DNA from: Oscillospiraceae bacterium
GTDB lineage: Bacteria; Bacillota; Clostridia; Oscillospirales; CAG-272
Length of the DNA stretch: 39,109 nt
Assembly: GCA_015065065.1 (NCBI GenBank)
Contig: SVQX01000019.1
Span: 1-39,109, forward strand
Reading direction: 5' to 3'
Part shown: positions 26,794 through 34,656 of the stretch, in pieces
Position numbering within the stretch: the stretch's first letter is position 1
How the letters are laid out: each line of letters opens with the position of its first letter
Translations under genes and position numbers: made by a program
The notes under the pieces: model-generated
What the model was told of the DNA's origin: nothing
What the model saw: only the letters and a program-made list of their open reading frames with translations
Database searches by the model: none

Positions 26794-27390
26794 CTATAAA
26801 CTTTTAATCTGTTCAACGAGTTGTGCCGTCCTGTAATCATTGTACGGAATTGGGATTACAACATCAGAACCATCCATTCTGATATATACGCTCTTCTTAT
26901 TTCCGTATTTAGTTCGTATAATTTCCTCTGTTATGTCAATTGATTTACTGTCGGTTACAGAATGAGAAATAATTTTTACAGATGCATCAATAATATTTAC
27001 GTAATAACTTTTTACTTTGACCTCGGACGGCAAAACCGTTATTTCCGTTAAATAATAATTCGGAGAAACCACGCTTCCGTTCTTCATTCGTTTAAGATTT
27101 GCTTCCTTTAAATCATAGCTCGTTATTGTACTGTCGGAAATTTCTATCTGATTGTCCGCTAAAATTCTATTTTTGATCTCCTCAAATTCCTCGTCTTTTA
27201 CTATCCGCGATCTGAAAATTGCAAATACAATTGAGCAAACAAGGAGCACCGGCAACCCTATCGGCCCTCCAAAGCGAACAAAAAACATTACGTATGCCGC
27301 TGTAATTGCAAGAATAATCAACACGATTTCTATAATCAGAAAATTTTTTTGAATAAAATATTTTTCTGCACGATTTTGGTTGTTCTTCAT
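26794..27390 (-). CDS. two-helix membrane protein, function unknown
   Basis: 198 residues, start at 27390 preceded by GAGGATATT. Two membrane helices (about 17-36 and 40-58) form a hairpin, followed by a cytoplasmic beta-rich domain (about 70-198) with LTEITVLPSEVKVKSYYVN and SVYIRMDGSDVVIPIPYN. Base composition is more AT-rich than the flanking housekeeping genes. No family recognised; the domain order resembles YcxB-like proteins, but I cannot confirm that. Gap of 14 bp from the upstream gene and 31 bp to the next, consistent with one operon. Confidence 0.65.
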   Translation of the reverse strand: MKNNQNRAEKYFIQKNFLIIEIVLIILAITAAYVMFFVRFGGPIGLPVLLVCSIVFAIFRSRIVKDEEFEEIKNRILADNQIEISDSTITSYDLKEANLKRMKNGSVVSPNYYLTEITVLPSEVKVKSYYVNIIDASVKIISHSVTDSKSIDITEEIIRTKYGNKKSVYIRMDGSDVVIPIPYNDYRTAQLVEQIKSL

Positions 27391-27404
27391 AATATCCTCG
27401 AAAA

Positions 27405-28013
27405 TTATTTTCGGTATTTACTCAATTTTATATCCTTTACAAGCGTATGACCGCAGCTGCGGCAGGCTCTTTCCTCCTTGTCGTTGTCATCTGCGCACAC
27501 GGGACACAAAACCATAGTATTAGACGTGGACGGTATAACCACGATATGCTTTGTTCCGTACAAATGACACACCTTTGCGCCAACGGGGTACATATTTAAC
27601 GCTCTTTCAACGTTCCCCTTTCCCTCTCCCCTTGGGAATACCGCCGCCTGCATCTTATACCTCAGCGCTTTGCCACTGGTTTTTCGGATAGTCACTATCA
27701 CTTTTACATCACCGTATATGCGCCGAGCGGCACCGTTTGCGGCTGAGAGTCCCTCCTTGACGGTAACGTGAATTATTTCACCCGTCCAAGAGGAATCCAG
27801 CATTTTAAACGGCACTCCCGTTAAGATAAACGGTATGAGCATAATAAGAGGATAGCAGATCATCTTCGCCAACGCCTTATGGGTTCCGATTATTTCTTCG
27901 CCAAAGGAAAACAGTACGTATCCGAGCAACGCCAAAAGCAAAATACACGGCACGACTCTTTTTAGTACTTCCCTGCGAGTATAATTTTTTAAATCGGGAG
28001 GAACATCCCACAT
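27405..28013 (-). CDS. membrane protein with C-terminal zinc ribbon
   Basis: 202 residues from the ATG at 28013 (GGAGG nine bases upstream; a GTG at 28022 is less likely). Two membrane helices (about 22-40 and 50-70) come first, then a beta domain (about 75-160), and a C-terminal zinc ribbon with CPVC and CRSCG (four Cys) followed by a basic end. It is the first gene of a four-gene operon of membrane proteins behind a consensus promoter. The function is unknown. The beta domain region (TGEIIHVTVKEG) resembles small DUF3592-type membrane proteins, but this is a weak impression. Confidence 0.68.
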   Translation of the reverse strand: MWDVPPDLKNYTRREVLKRVVPCILLLALLGYVLFSFGEEIIGTHKALAKMICYPLIMLIPFILTGVPFKMLDSSWTGEIIHVTVKEGLSAANGAARRIYGDVKVIVTIRKTSGKALRYKMQAAVFPRGEGKGNVERALNMYPVGAKVCHLYGTKHIVVIPSTSNTMVLCPVCADDNDKEERACRSCGHTLVKDIKLSKYRK

Positions 28014-28039
28014 ACTGCCCACCTCCGTTCTACACTTTG

Positions 28040-28068
28040 ATTATATCACACGGTCAAGCGATTGTCAA
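28040..28068 (-). promoter_or_regulatory. promoter of the membrane-protein operon
   Basis: On the minus strand, TTGACA (28068-28063), 17-bp spacer, TATAAT (28045-28040); full consensus. Confidence 0.85.
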
Positions 28069-28185
28069 GAGAGAACAAGTGATTTTTCGCATTTCTCCGT
28101 TTTATACAATTTTGAAATGTGTTTTTGTATATGTTGGATATAATAACACTCGCGGCAAGAAATTATCAACTATGAAAGTCAAAAG

Positions 28186-28272
28186 CACACCTCATCCGTC
28201 AGCCCTCGGCTGCCCCCTTCTCCCGCTGGAGAAGGGGGACCATTCGCTTCTGCGAATGGTGGATGAGGTGTG
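28186..28272. repeat. palindromic intergenic repeat common in gut Clostridia
   Basis: Terminal inverted repeats CACACCTCATCC (28186-28197) and GGATGAGGTGTG (28261-28272) enclose three hairpins: CAGCC-CTC-GGCTG, CCCCCTTCTC-CCGCTG-GAGAAGGGGG, and ACCATTCGC-TTCT-GCGAATGGT. This hairpin set is familiar from multicopy intergenic repeats of gut Clostridia. Non-coding and probably mobile in trans. Confidence 0.8.
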
Positions 28273-28299
28273 TTTATGATAGCGTAAAAAATGCAAAAT

Positions 28300-28326
28300 C
28301 CCCGACGGCAAAATCTGCCGTCGGGG
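28300..28326 (-). terminator. terminator of the TerB-N to PatB-like operon
   Basis: CCCCGACGGCA (28300-28310) with TGCCGTCGGGG (28316-28326). On the minus strand it is followed by ATTTTGCATTTTTTA. Confidence 0.88.
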
Positions 28327-28334
28327 GGGTGTAC

Positions 28335-29540
28335 TTACTTATTAAAAACATATTTATCCATGCGGTCAAAGGCTTCTCTGACACAACAGCCCGGAAGTGC
28401 GAGATTGAGTCGGATATGATTTGTTCCGCCGTGCTGACGTCCGTCCTGCCAAGCGACACCGACTCGCCAACCAAGCGGCAAAAGCTCGTCGAGCGTCATA
28501 TTATGCTCTCGCAGCCACTCGTCAACGTCCATAAACACCATATACGTTCCCTGCGGACGCGAGATACACACGCCCTTGAAATTATCATTTATGTACTTGC
28601 AGGCGTAGTCAATATTCTCGCCAAGAACCTCGCGCAATTCACTCACCCATTCCTCGCCCTCCTCGCGATACGCACCGATAAGCGCATGCATGGAAAGCAC
28701 GTTGACCTCATTGTAATGTGACAGTGATGACTCCTTTTCCACACGGCGGCGCAGGCTGTCGTTGTAGATAACGTGATACGCTCCGACAAGTCCGGCAAGG
28801 TTGAAGGTTTTAGAAGGCGCGTAAAGAGCGACGGTGCGCATCCTTGCGTCCTCGCTTACAAGCTGGGTGGGAATATGCTTGTTTCCGTATAGCACTATAT
28901 CCGACCATATCTCGTCGGACACCACCTTGACGTCGTGCTTTTTGAATATCTCCATCGCGCCCTCTATCTCCCAACGCTCCCATACACGACCGGTTGGATT
29001 ATGGGGCGAGCAGAAAATAGCGGCGTGGATGCGGTTTTCCACAATGCGTCTTTCCATGTCCTCAAAGTTCATGCGCCAGATATTGTTTTTGTCAAGATAG
29101 AGGGGACTTGATACGATATTGTAGCCGTTATTCTTGAGCGATCTCGTGAATCCCATATAAGTGGGACTATGCACAAGCACGCTGTCCCCGCGCGAGCAGA
29201 AGGTACCCATTGCAGAAAGCATTCCGCCAAGCACGCCGTTTTCGTAGCCGATATGCTCTGCCTTTATATCAACAGCACCGTTGCGCTCTTTTTGCCACCT
29301 GATGATAGCATTGAAATATTCTGCGCTCGGACGGAAATATCCGAAAATAGGATGCTCAAGTCTGCGGGTAATAGCCTCCGTTACCGTGGGAACGGTCTTA
29401 AAGCACATATCCGCTATCCACATAGGGATAACGTCAAAGCCCTCGTCGGGTGTGCAGGGTGTCCAATCCTCGCCAAGGCAATCCACGCAAAGCGCGTCGT
29501 GACAATGTCTGTCTATGACCGACTGAAAATCGTACTTCAT
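28335..29540 (-). CDS. MalY/PatB-family PLP-dependent C-S lyase or aminotransferase
   Basis: 401 residues, fold type I PLP enzyme. IPMWIADMCFKT near residue 38 and FGYFRPSAEYFNAIIRW match the MalY/PatB subgroup. SPHNPTGRVW (NPTG at 181-184), VVSDEIWSDIV (Asp209 for the PLP ring) and APSKTFNLAG (Lys244, Schiff base) are all present. Enzymes of this group cleave cystathionine and other cysteine S-conjugates to pyruvate, ammonia and a thiol; some act as regulators. Its ATG begins one base after the stop of the PHP gene, so translation is coupled. Confidence 0.92.
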   Translation of the reverse strand: MKYDFQSVIDRHCHDALCVDCLGEDWTPCTPDEGFDVIPMWIADMCFKTVPTVTEAITRRLEHPIFGYFRPSAEYFNAIIRWQKERNGAVDIKAEHIGYENGVLGGMLSAMGTFCSRGDSVLVHSPTYMGFTRSLKNNGYNIVSSPLYLDKNNIWRMNFEDMERRIVENRIHAAIFCSPHNPTGRVWERWEIEGAMEIFKKHDVKVVSDEIWSDIVLYGNKHIPTQLVSEDARMRTVALYAPSKTFNLAGLVGAYHVIYNDSLRRRVEKESSLSHYNEVNVLSMHALIGAYREEGEEWVSELREVLGENIDYACKYINDNFKGVCISRPQGTYMVFMDVDEWLREHNMTLDELLPLGWRVGVAWQDGRQHGGTNHIRLNLALPGCCVREAFDRMDKYVFNK

Positions 29541-29541
29541 T

Positions 29542-30345
29542 TTACTTTATCCTCACTTTTTTAAATTCACCGTCGTAAAGCGCAAAAATATATTCAAAGC
29601 CCACGTCGCGCAAGAGCGCCTTCGCCTCGTCAAAACCAAACGCAAGTGTTTCGATAGCATGGCTGTCAGACGCGAGAATCACGCCACAGCCTTTATTTTT
29701 CAGCACATAGAGCAGGTTTTGTGCAGGATACGGCTCAGTCCTGTACCCTCGCGATATCGCGCCCGTGTTTACCTCAAAAAGGCAGCCCGACTCCGCCGCA
29801 ATACTCGCGTATTTCTCCGCTATCGCGTTATATTTCGGGTTCCCCAAAAATCCGTAGCCGTCCACCTCGTCAAATTTTGTAATAAGGTCGAAATGCCCGA
29901 TAATATGCGGACGGTCCTTAAGAATATAATGACAAAAATCCGAATAGTACCGCTCGGCAAGAGCCAAAATATCGCCGTCAAAGGCATCAAAGCACTGTCT
30001 GAAATACTGACGGCTTGAATCCACGGGCAGATATTCCCCATTCACGCGCAGATAGTGGCAAGAGCCGATAATGTAGTCAAAATCCGCTTTTATCAACGGA
30101 TTGAATGCGTCCGTTTCCACGCCGAGATATATCTGTATATCCTTTTTATACTTTTCCTTGAGGCGCAAGACCTCCGTGCGATACCCTGCGGTATCCTTCA
30201 TGCAGTAACGCAGGTCGTGGGGCGTGTAGCCGTGCCCCGAAAAGCCGATAGAATCAAATCCACCCTCAATAGCCGCAAGGACTATTTCCTCCGCCGTATT
30301 TTTTCCGTCGCAAAAATCGGTGTGGGTATGTAGGTTACTTTTCAT
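29542..30345 (-). CDS. PHP-domain phosphatase, histidinol-phosphatase HisJ-like
   Basis: 267 residues. PHP-domain metal ligands are visible: NLHTHTDFCDGKN (His6, His8), GFSGHGYTP, GVETDAF, IIGSCHYL, IIGHFDLITKFDE, LFEVNTGA and LASDSHA. The layout fits the HisJ/HisK histidinol-phosphatase family (last-but-one step of histidine synthesis), but no other his gene is nearby, so another phosphoester substrate is possible. Its ATG lies within the last codons of the YitT gene (11-nt overlap), and the PLP-enzyme gene follows immediately, so all three are translated from one message. Confidence 0.86.
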   Translation of the reverse strand: MKSNLHTHTDFCDGKNTAEEIVLAAIEGGFDSIGFSGHGYTPHDLRYCMKDTAGYRTEVLRLKEKYKKDIQIYLGVETDAFNPLIKADFDYIIGSCHYLRVNGEYLPVDSSRQYFRQCFDAFDGDILALAERYYSDFCHYILKDRPHIIGHFDLITKFDEVDGYGFLGNPKYNAIAEKYASIAAESGCLFEVNTGAISRGYRTEPYPAQNLLYVLKNKGCGVILASDSHAIETLAFGFDEAKALLRDVGFEYIFALYDGEFKKVRIK

Positions 30346-30967
30346 AAGTCCCGCCGTCCTTTTTCAGCCTTTTGATAAGGGCAATAACGCCGTCGATTCC
30401 AAAGGTCTTGACCAGCAAGCCTATAAAGGAGCTGATCGCAATAGTCAAGCCCGACAGCGCGCCGCCCACGACAACGATAAGAATGTCCGTTACAAGCACA
30501 GCTTTACCGATATTCATACCCGAATATTTTTGTACGATAAGGGAGATCACGTCTGTACCGCCCGAGCTGGAATTAACGTAAAACAGCATACCGCTTGCCA
30601 CGGAGATCAGAAGCGCGCCAACCACGGCGGATATATAGTGATTTGAAATAAGCGGAGCATCAAAAACAAGTGTTTTTTCAAGCAGCGGTATCGACAGGGT
30701 GGTAAGCACCGAGCCCACAAGCGTTTTTACCGCCATATCCCGTCCGAGGACGATAAACGCTACCACTATCAGTGACATGTTTATTACTGTCAGTAGGGTT
30801 CCCGGGGAAAACGGCAGAAACTTATTTAAAATGACAGACACTCCGCTAATACCTCCAAGCAGCAGTGAGTTCGGGAAAATGAACAACACCGTTCCTGCGG
30901 CGTACAGTACACTGCCCAGCAATATGACAATATACGTCTTTATTTCCTGTGTTATCTTTTTATTCAT
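30335..30967 (-). CDS. YitT-family membrane protein, short form
   Basis: 210 residues from the ATG at 30967 (AGAGG ten bases upstream). Five to six membrane helices, with LLGGISGVSVILNKF and VNSSSGGTDVISLIVQKY being the two YitT signature loops. Usual YitT proteins are about 280 residues with a C-terminal DUF2179 domain; that domain is missing here, the chain ending soon after the last helix. Function in the family is unclear (proposed transporters). The start overlaps the helicase stop by 8 nt. Confidence 0.85.
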   Translation of the reverse strand: MNKKITQEIKTYIVILLGSVLYAAGTVLFIFPNSLLLGGISGVSVILNKFLPFSPGTLLTVINMSLIVVAFIVLGRDMAVKTLVGSVLTTLSIPLLEKTLVFDAPLISNHYISAVVGALLISVASGMLFYVNSSSGGTDVISLIVQKYSGMNIGKAVLVTDILIVVVGGALSGLTIAISSFIGLLVKTFGIDGVIALIKRLKKDGGTYEK

Positions 30968-33212
30968 GGTCGTCTGCACCTCTGCAATTCAATTCGTTCA
31001 GCATATCCGCAAGCCGCACCGTCGGCTCATCCGCGCGAAGTCGGTCGGCGGCGTAGGCACGACGCAACAGCTCTGCAGGGATATATTCGTCGTATTTTTC
31101 AAACATCGGAAGCTCATTTTTGCCGACAAGCTCCTCGGGGATTATTCCGTCGCGCTCCACTACGTAGTTCAAATGGCGGATAAGCTCGCATCCGTCACCC
31201 ACTTCCATTCTGAAAGTGATGTAATAACAGCCTTCAAACTCCACATTTGAGATTTTGAGAGGTGTGCCGTTTTTCGCAAGAAATTTGCGAAGCGTGCGGA
31301 AGGAGCGCGTGCCAAGCCACGGGAACACGCACCACGTGTATCCGCCAAGATGCACGACGGACTTGTCAAGCATACCCGTATTGCGCGCGATATGCCGTGC
31401 GTTTTCAAGCCGTTTTTTAGCGTTTTCCTTGAGGTACGGATACACAGTATCCTCCTCAAGCACCTGTTTCATTCTTTCAAGTATTTTTGTGTGTATTTCG
31501 CCGAAGTCGCCCGGCCACGAGATCTCCATTTTTCCCTCGACCTGCTTTACATAGATCAGCTTGTGGAGCATATCCAGCTCCTCCACCTCCCACACGCGCC
31601 CTGCAAGAGCAAAGCGGTCGCCGACGGGCGGCGGAGTTGTTATAGTGCCGATCTCGTCCGAACCTGAGCGTACGGTATAGTCCTCGCTGTCCTTGAACAC
31701 AGCGTAGAATTTAAAGCTTTTGAGCAGTCGCTCGCCCGCCAGACCCACAATGAGCCCCTTTTCCTCCGTGACCTCCAAAAAATCTTTTTCTATCATGGAG
31801 ATCATAAGGGTACGGTAGTCCTCCTTGTCCACGCTTGCAAAGGGTGGGAGCGACAAAACGCGACCTGCAAGCCGCGCGGGAGTCAGCTCACCCGACGCCG
31901 CGAGAATACTCAAGGTCTGGTGAAACAAAAGGCTGAACGGCATTTTCCGTCTTGCGGGCGGCTCGATAAATCGCTCCTCAATATAAAGCTGTATAATGGC
32001 TATTCCACGTAAAAGCTCCCACGGCATAAGCTGTGGCAAAGGGGTATTCGGGAGCGGATCCTCCTCACGGAATACCATCATCATCTCTGGCGGCTCATCG
32101 CGTCTGCCCGAGCGTCCGAGGCGTTGCAAAAAGCCCGTGACGGAGTTCGGTGCTTGACTTTGAAGCACACGCTCAAGGCGTCCGATATCAATACCCAGCT
32201 CCATTGTGACCGTGGCGCAGGTGACGGCAAACTCCTCCTCGTTTTTCATCTTGGCCTCCGCCTCCTCGCGAAGTGCGGCAGACAAATTTCCATGATGGAT
32301 AAGGAAAATATCCCTGTCCCCGCGATTTTTGGCTATCTGTCGGAGAGTTGCGCAAATGTACTCGGTTTCCTCGCGGGAATTGGAAAATACCAGAGATTTT
32401 TTATCTCTGACACAGTCGTACATATACTCGTACCCTGCGTCAAGCTGTGGCATTTTAGACGGTGCAGAGAGGGTATCGCGCCCCTCGTCGCTTTCCGTGC
32501 CCGCAACGTAGAAATGCTCAAGTCCCAAGCGCCATTTTATCCGTCCCCCTTCAAAATTTGGGACATCGGTGGGAATACCCGTATCAGCCGACAGCCATTC
32601 CGCCGCCAGGGTAGGGTCGCCAATAGTAGCGGAAAGTCCCACGCGACGCGGCACTCTGCCTATGATATGCGAAATACGGCTGAGCTGACAGATTATCTGA
32701 TTTCCCCTATCCGTTCCCGTCAGCGTGTGTATCTCGTCAATGACGACATATCGCAGGTCGCCGAAAAGCCTTGGTATATCGTTTGAGCGGTTAATAAGCA
32801 TCGCCTCAAGCGACTCGGGGGTTATCTGAAGGATGCCCGAGGGCTTCTCTAACAGCTTTTTCTTGTGGGACATAGCCACGTCCCCGTGCCAGCGTGTAAC
32901 CGTTATCCCTGAGGCTTCAAGCAGCTCGTCCATGCGTGAAAACTGATCGTTTATAAGGCTTTTTAAGGGCGCGATATAAAGCGCGCCGACGCTTGTCGCG
33001 GGATGCTCGTAAAGCTCGGAGAGTATGGGAAAGAACGCCGCCTCCGTCTTGCCGCTGGCGGTAGATGAGGTGAGCAACAGATGATTGCCCGTCAAAAACA
33101 GGGTGCGCGCCGCCGCTATCTGCACCTCGCGCAGCTCCTCCCATTTGCGAGAGAAAATATATTCGCGTATGAACTCGGGAAATCGGGAAAAGATCTTGTC
33201 AGCCTCATTCAT
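30960..33212 (-). CDS. Lhr/BrxHI-like DEAD/DEAH-box helicase
   Basis: 750 residues, superfamily 2 helicase. Motifs: Q motif region REVQ (Gln31), Walker A TASGKT (51-56), APLKSLINDQ, DEIH (159-162), SAT (194-196), then in the second RecA domain LVFSNSREETE, VTMELGIDIG and QRLGRSGRR (363-371). The C-terminal 380 residues form a winged-helix plus beta region like that of Lhr and of BrxHI of BREX systems. It should unwind or translocate along nucleic acid. The two upstream genes encode a BrxD-like ATPase and a TerB-N protein, so it acts with them. GGAGGTGAG precedes the ATG. It is shorter than E. coli Lhr and has no nuclease domain. Confidence 0.88.
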   Translation of the reverse strand: MNEADKIFSRFPEFIREYIFSRKWEELREVQIAAARTLFLTGNHLLLTSSTASGKTEAAFFPILSELYEHPATSVGALYIAPLKSLINDQFSRMDELLEASGITVTRWHGDVAMSHKKKLLEKPSGILQITPESLEAMLINRSNDIPRLFGDLRYVVIDEIHTLTGTDRGNQIICQLSRISHIIGRVPRRVGLSATIGDPTLAAEWLSADTGIPTDVPNFEGGRIKWRLGLEHFYVAGTESDEGRDTLSAPSKMPQLDAGYEYMYDCVRDKKSLVFSNSREETEYICATLRQIAKNRGDRDIFLIHHGNLSAALREEAEAKMKNEEEFAVTCATVTMELGIDIGRLERVLQSQAPNSVTGFLQRLGRSGRRDEPPEMMMVFREEDPLPNTPLPQLMPWELLRGIAIIQLYIEERFIEPPARRKMPFSLLFHQTLSILAASGELTPARLAGRVLSLPPFASVDKEDYRTLMISMIEKDFLEVTEEKGLIVGLAGERLLKSFKFYAVFKDSEDYTVRSGSDEIGTITTPPPVGDRFALAGRVWEVEELDMLHKLIYVKQVEGKMEISWPGDFGEIHTKILERMKQVLEEDTVYPYLKENAKKRLENARHIARNTGMLDKSVVHLGGYTWCVFPWLGTRSFRTLRKFLAKNGTPLKISNVEFEGCYYITFRMEVGDGCELIRHLNYVVERDGIIPEELVGKNELPMFEKYDEYIPAELLRRAYAADRLRADEPTVRLADMLNELNCRGADDHE

Positions 33213-33240
33213 ATCAAGGGCTCACCTCCAAATCAAATCT

Positions 33241-34644
33241 TTAAAAATCAAGCAGCTCTGCGGTTATCTTTTTTCTTTCGGCATCGATGGGTTTTGCACC
33301 GTCGCTCCACGGATCGCCGTCGCCGTCCGACTCCGTTTTCAGCGTTACCGCACTGCCCACCACCGCATCAAAGCTTGCCTCGGGATTTTGCATCAAGATA
33401 TTCAATACCGTCATATAATCGCGGAGCATCTCACGCGGCGTTATCATGCTGTCAGCCCCTGCGCGTGACAGGCATATCTGCAAAAATTTCAGCTGCTCCT
33501 CGTCGCTGATGCGCACGTCCCAATTATAATACTGTGAATACAGCGAGCTGACGCGACGAATGAGAGCCAGCAGCTCGTCGTCGGACAGGCGGCGCAAACG
33601 TATAACGGGACCTATCAAATTCTTAAATCCATCAAGGGCAAATCGGCTGTCGCAAAGTCGTGAGCGAAGAGCCTCGTAGCTGAAAAGTCCGCGACGCGGA
33701 TCCTCAAGAAACTGCGGTGTGCCTCCAAAGACTATGCAAAGCCCGGGTGCGCGCCCCTGCAGGGTGTCATTGAACATTGAAAGTATCTTTTCGTAGTTGT
33801 TTTCGCGGCTGACTCGATGGGTTATCTTGTAAAGATTTACGCACTCGTCGATAAACACCACGAGTCCGCGATAGCCCATTTTGCGCACGAGAGTCGCCCA
33901 CAGCTTTAAAAAATCGTACCAGTTATCGTCATCAATGATAACAGATACCGAAAATCCAAGCTCGCCTCTTGCCTCTGTTTTGCTGGCAAATTCGCCACGA
34001 AGCCAACGGAGTGCCGCGCTCATTTTGTGCTGTGATTCGTCGCCGCCGTCAAGATACGCGCGGTAATATTCGGTCACCACGCGGGCAAAATCAAAGCCGC
34101 CGACAAGGTATTCCAGCTCGCCTATTTCACTCTTGACAAGGGCGGTGAGCTTCGCAGAAAACTCTGCGCTGTCAGGGGATATTCCCTCCTCTGCAAGACG
34201 CGACTGCAAGGTGGATATCCATCTGCCGATAAGCTTTGGCAACGCGCCGCCGTCGGGAGATGACTTGGACGCCAGATTTTTTATAAGCTCACGATAGGTG
34301 GCAACACCCGAGCCGCCACTGCCGTGAAGTCGCCGCTCGGGCGACAGGTCGGCGTCGGCGGTGATGAAGTCGCGCTCCAAGGCATAGCCGCGGATAAGCT
34401 GAATGAGAAAGCTCTTACCGCTTCCGTATCTTCCGATAAGAAAACGCATAGCTCCGCCGCCCTCGTTGACCTCTTCAAGGTCGGAGAGCATGGCGGCTAT
34501 CTCGTCCCGCCTGCCAATAGCAATGTAGGGCGCGCCTGCACGCGGAACGACGCCCGCAGACACGGAGGACAGGAGCGAGGACAGTACGCGCCTCGGAACC
34601 TTGACCTCGGAATTGTTATTCATAGCATTAGTATTTTCTTGCAT
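33241..34644 (-). CDS. BREX BrxD-like P-loop ATPase (DUF2791)
   Basis: 467 residues, AAA+/STAND-like ATPase of the DUF2791 group (BrxD). The family start is visible: IGRRDEIAAMLSDLEEV, then Walker A GRYGSGKSFL (71-80) and TADADLSPERRLHG; Walker B is LVVFIDECVNL (261-271), and FGGTPQFLEDPRRGLFSYEA follows as in BrxD. The C-terminus (ITPREMLRDYMTVLNIL) also fits. In BREX type 2 and 6, BrxD is encoded with BrxHI; here no PglZ, BrxC or methylase gene is present. GGAGGAAAT precedes the ATG, 12 bp after the TerB-N gene. Confidence 0.88.
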   Translation of the reverse strand: MQENTNAMNNNSEVKVPRRVLSSLLSSVSAGVVPRAGAPYIAIGRRDEIAAMLSDLEEVNEGGGAMRFLIGRYGSGKSFLIQLIRGYALERDFITADADLSPERRLHGSGGSGVATYRELIKNLASKSSPDGGALPKLIGRWISTLQSRLAEEGISPDSAEFSAKLTALVKSEIGELEYLVGGFDFARVVTEYYRAYLDGGDESQHKMSAALRWLRGEFASKTEARGELGFSVSVIIDDDNWYDFLKLWATLVRKMGYRGLVVFIDECVNLYKITHRVSRENNYEKILSMFNDTLQGRAPGLCIVFGGTPQFLEDPRRGLFSYEALRSRLCDSRFALDGFKNLIGPVIRLRRLSDDELLALIRRVSSLYSQYYNWDVRISDEEQLKFLQICLSRAGADSMITPREMLRDYMTVLNILMQNPEASFDAVVGSAVTLKTESDGDGDPWSDGAKPIDAERKKITAELLDF

Positions 34645-34656
34645 ATTTCCTCCAAA

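Noticed and set aside
28186..28272. CRISPR-like or terminator array
   Set aside because: The repeats are single hairpins with different sequences, not identical repeats with spacers, and have no T-tracts.
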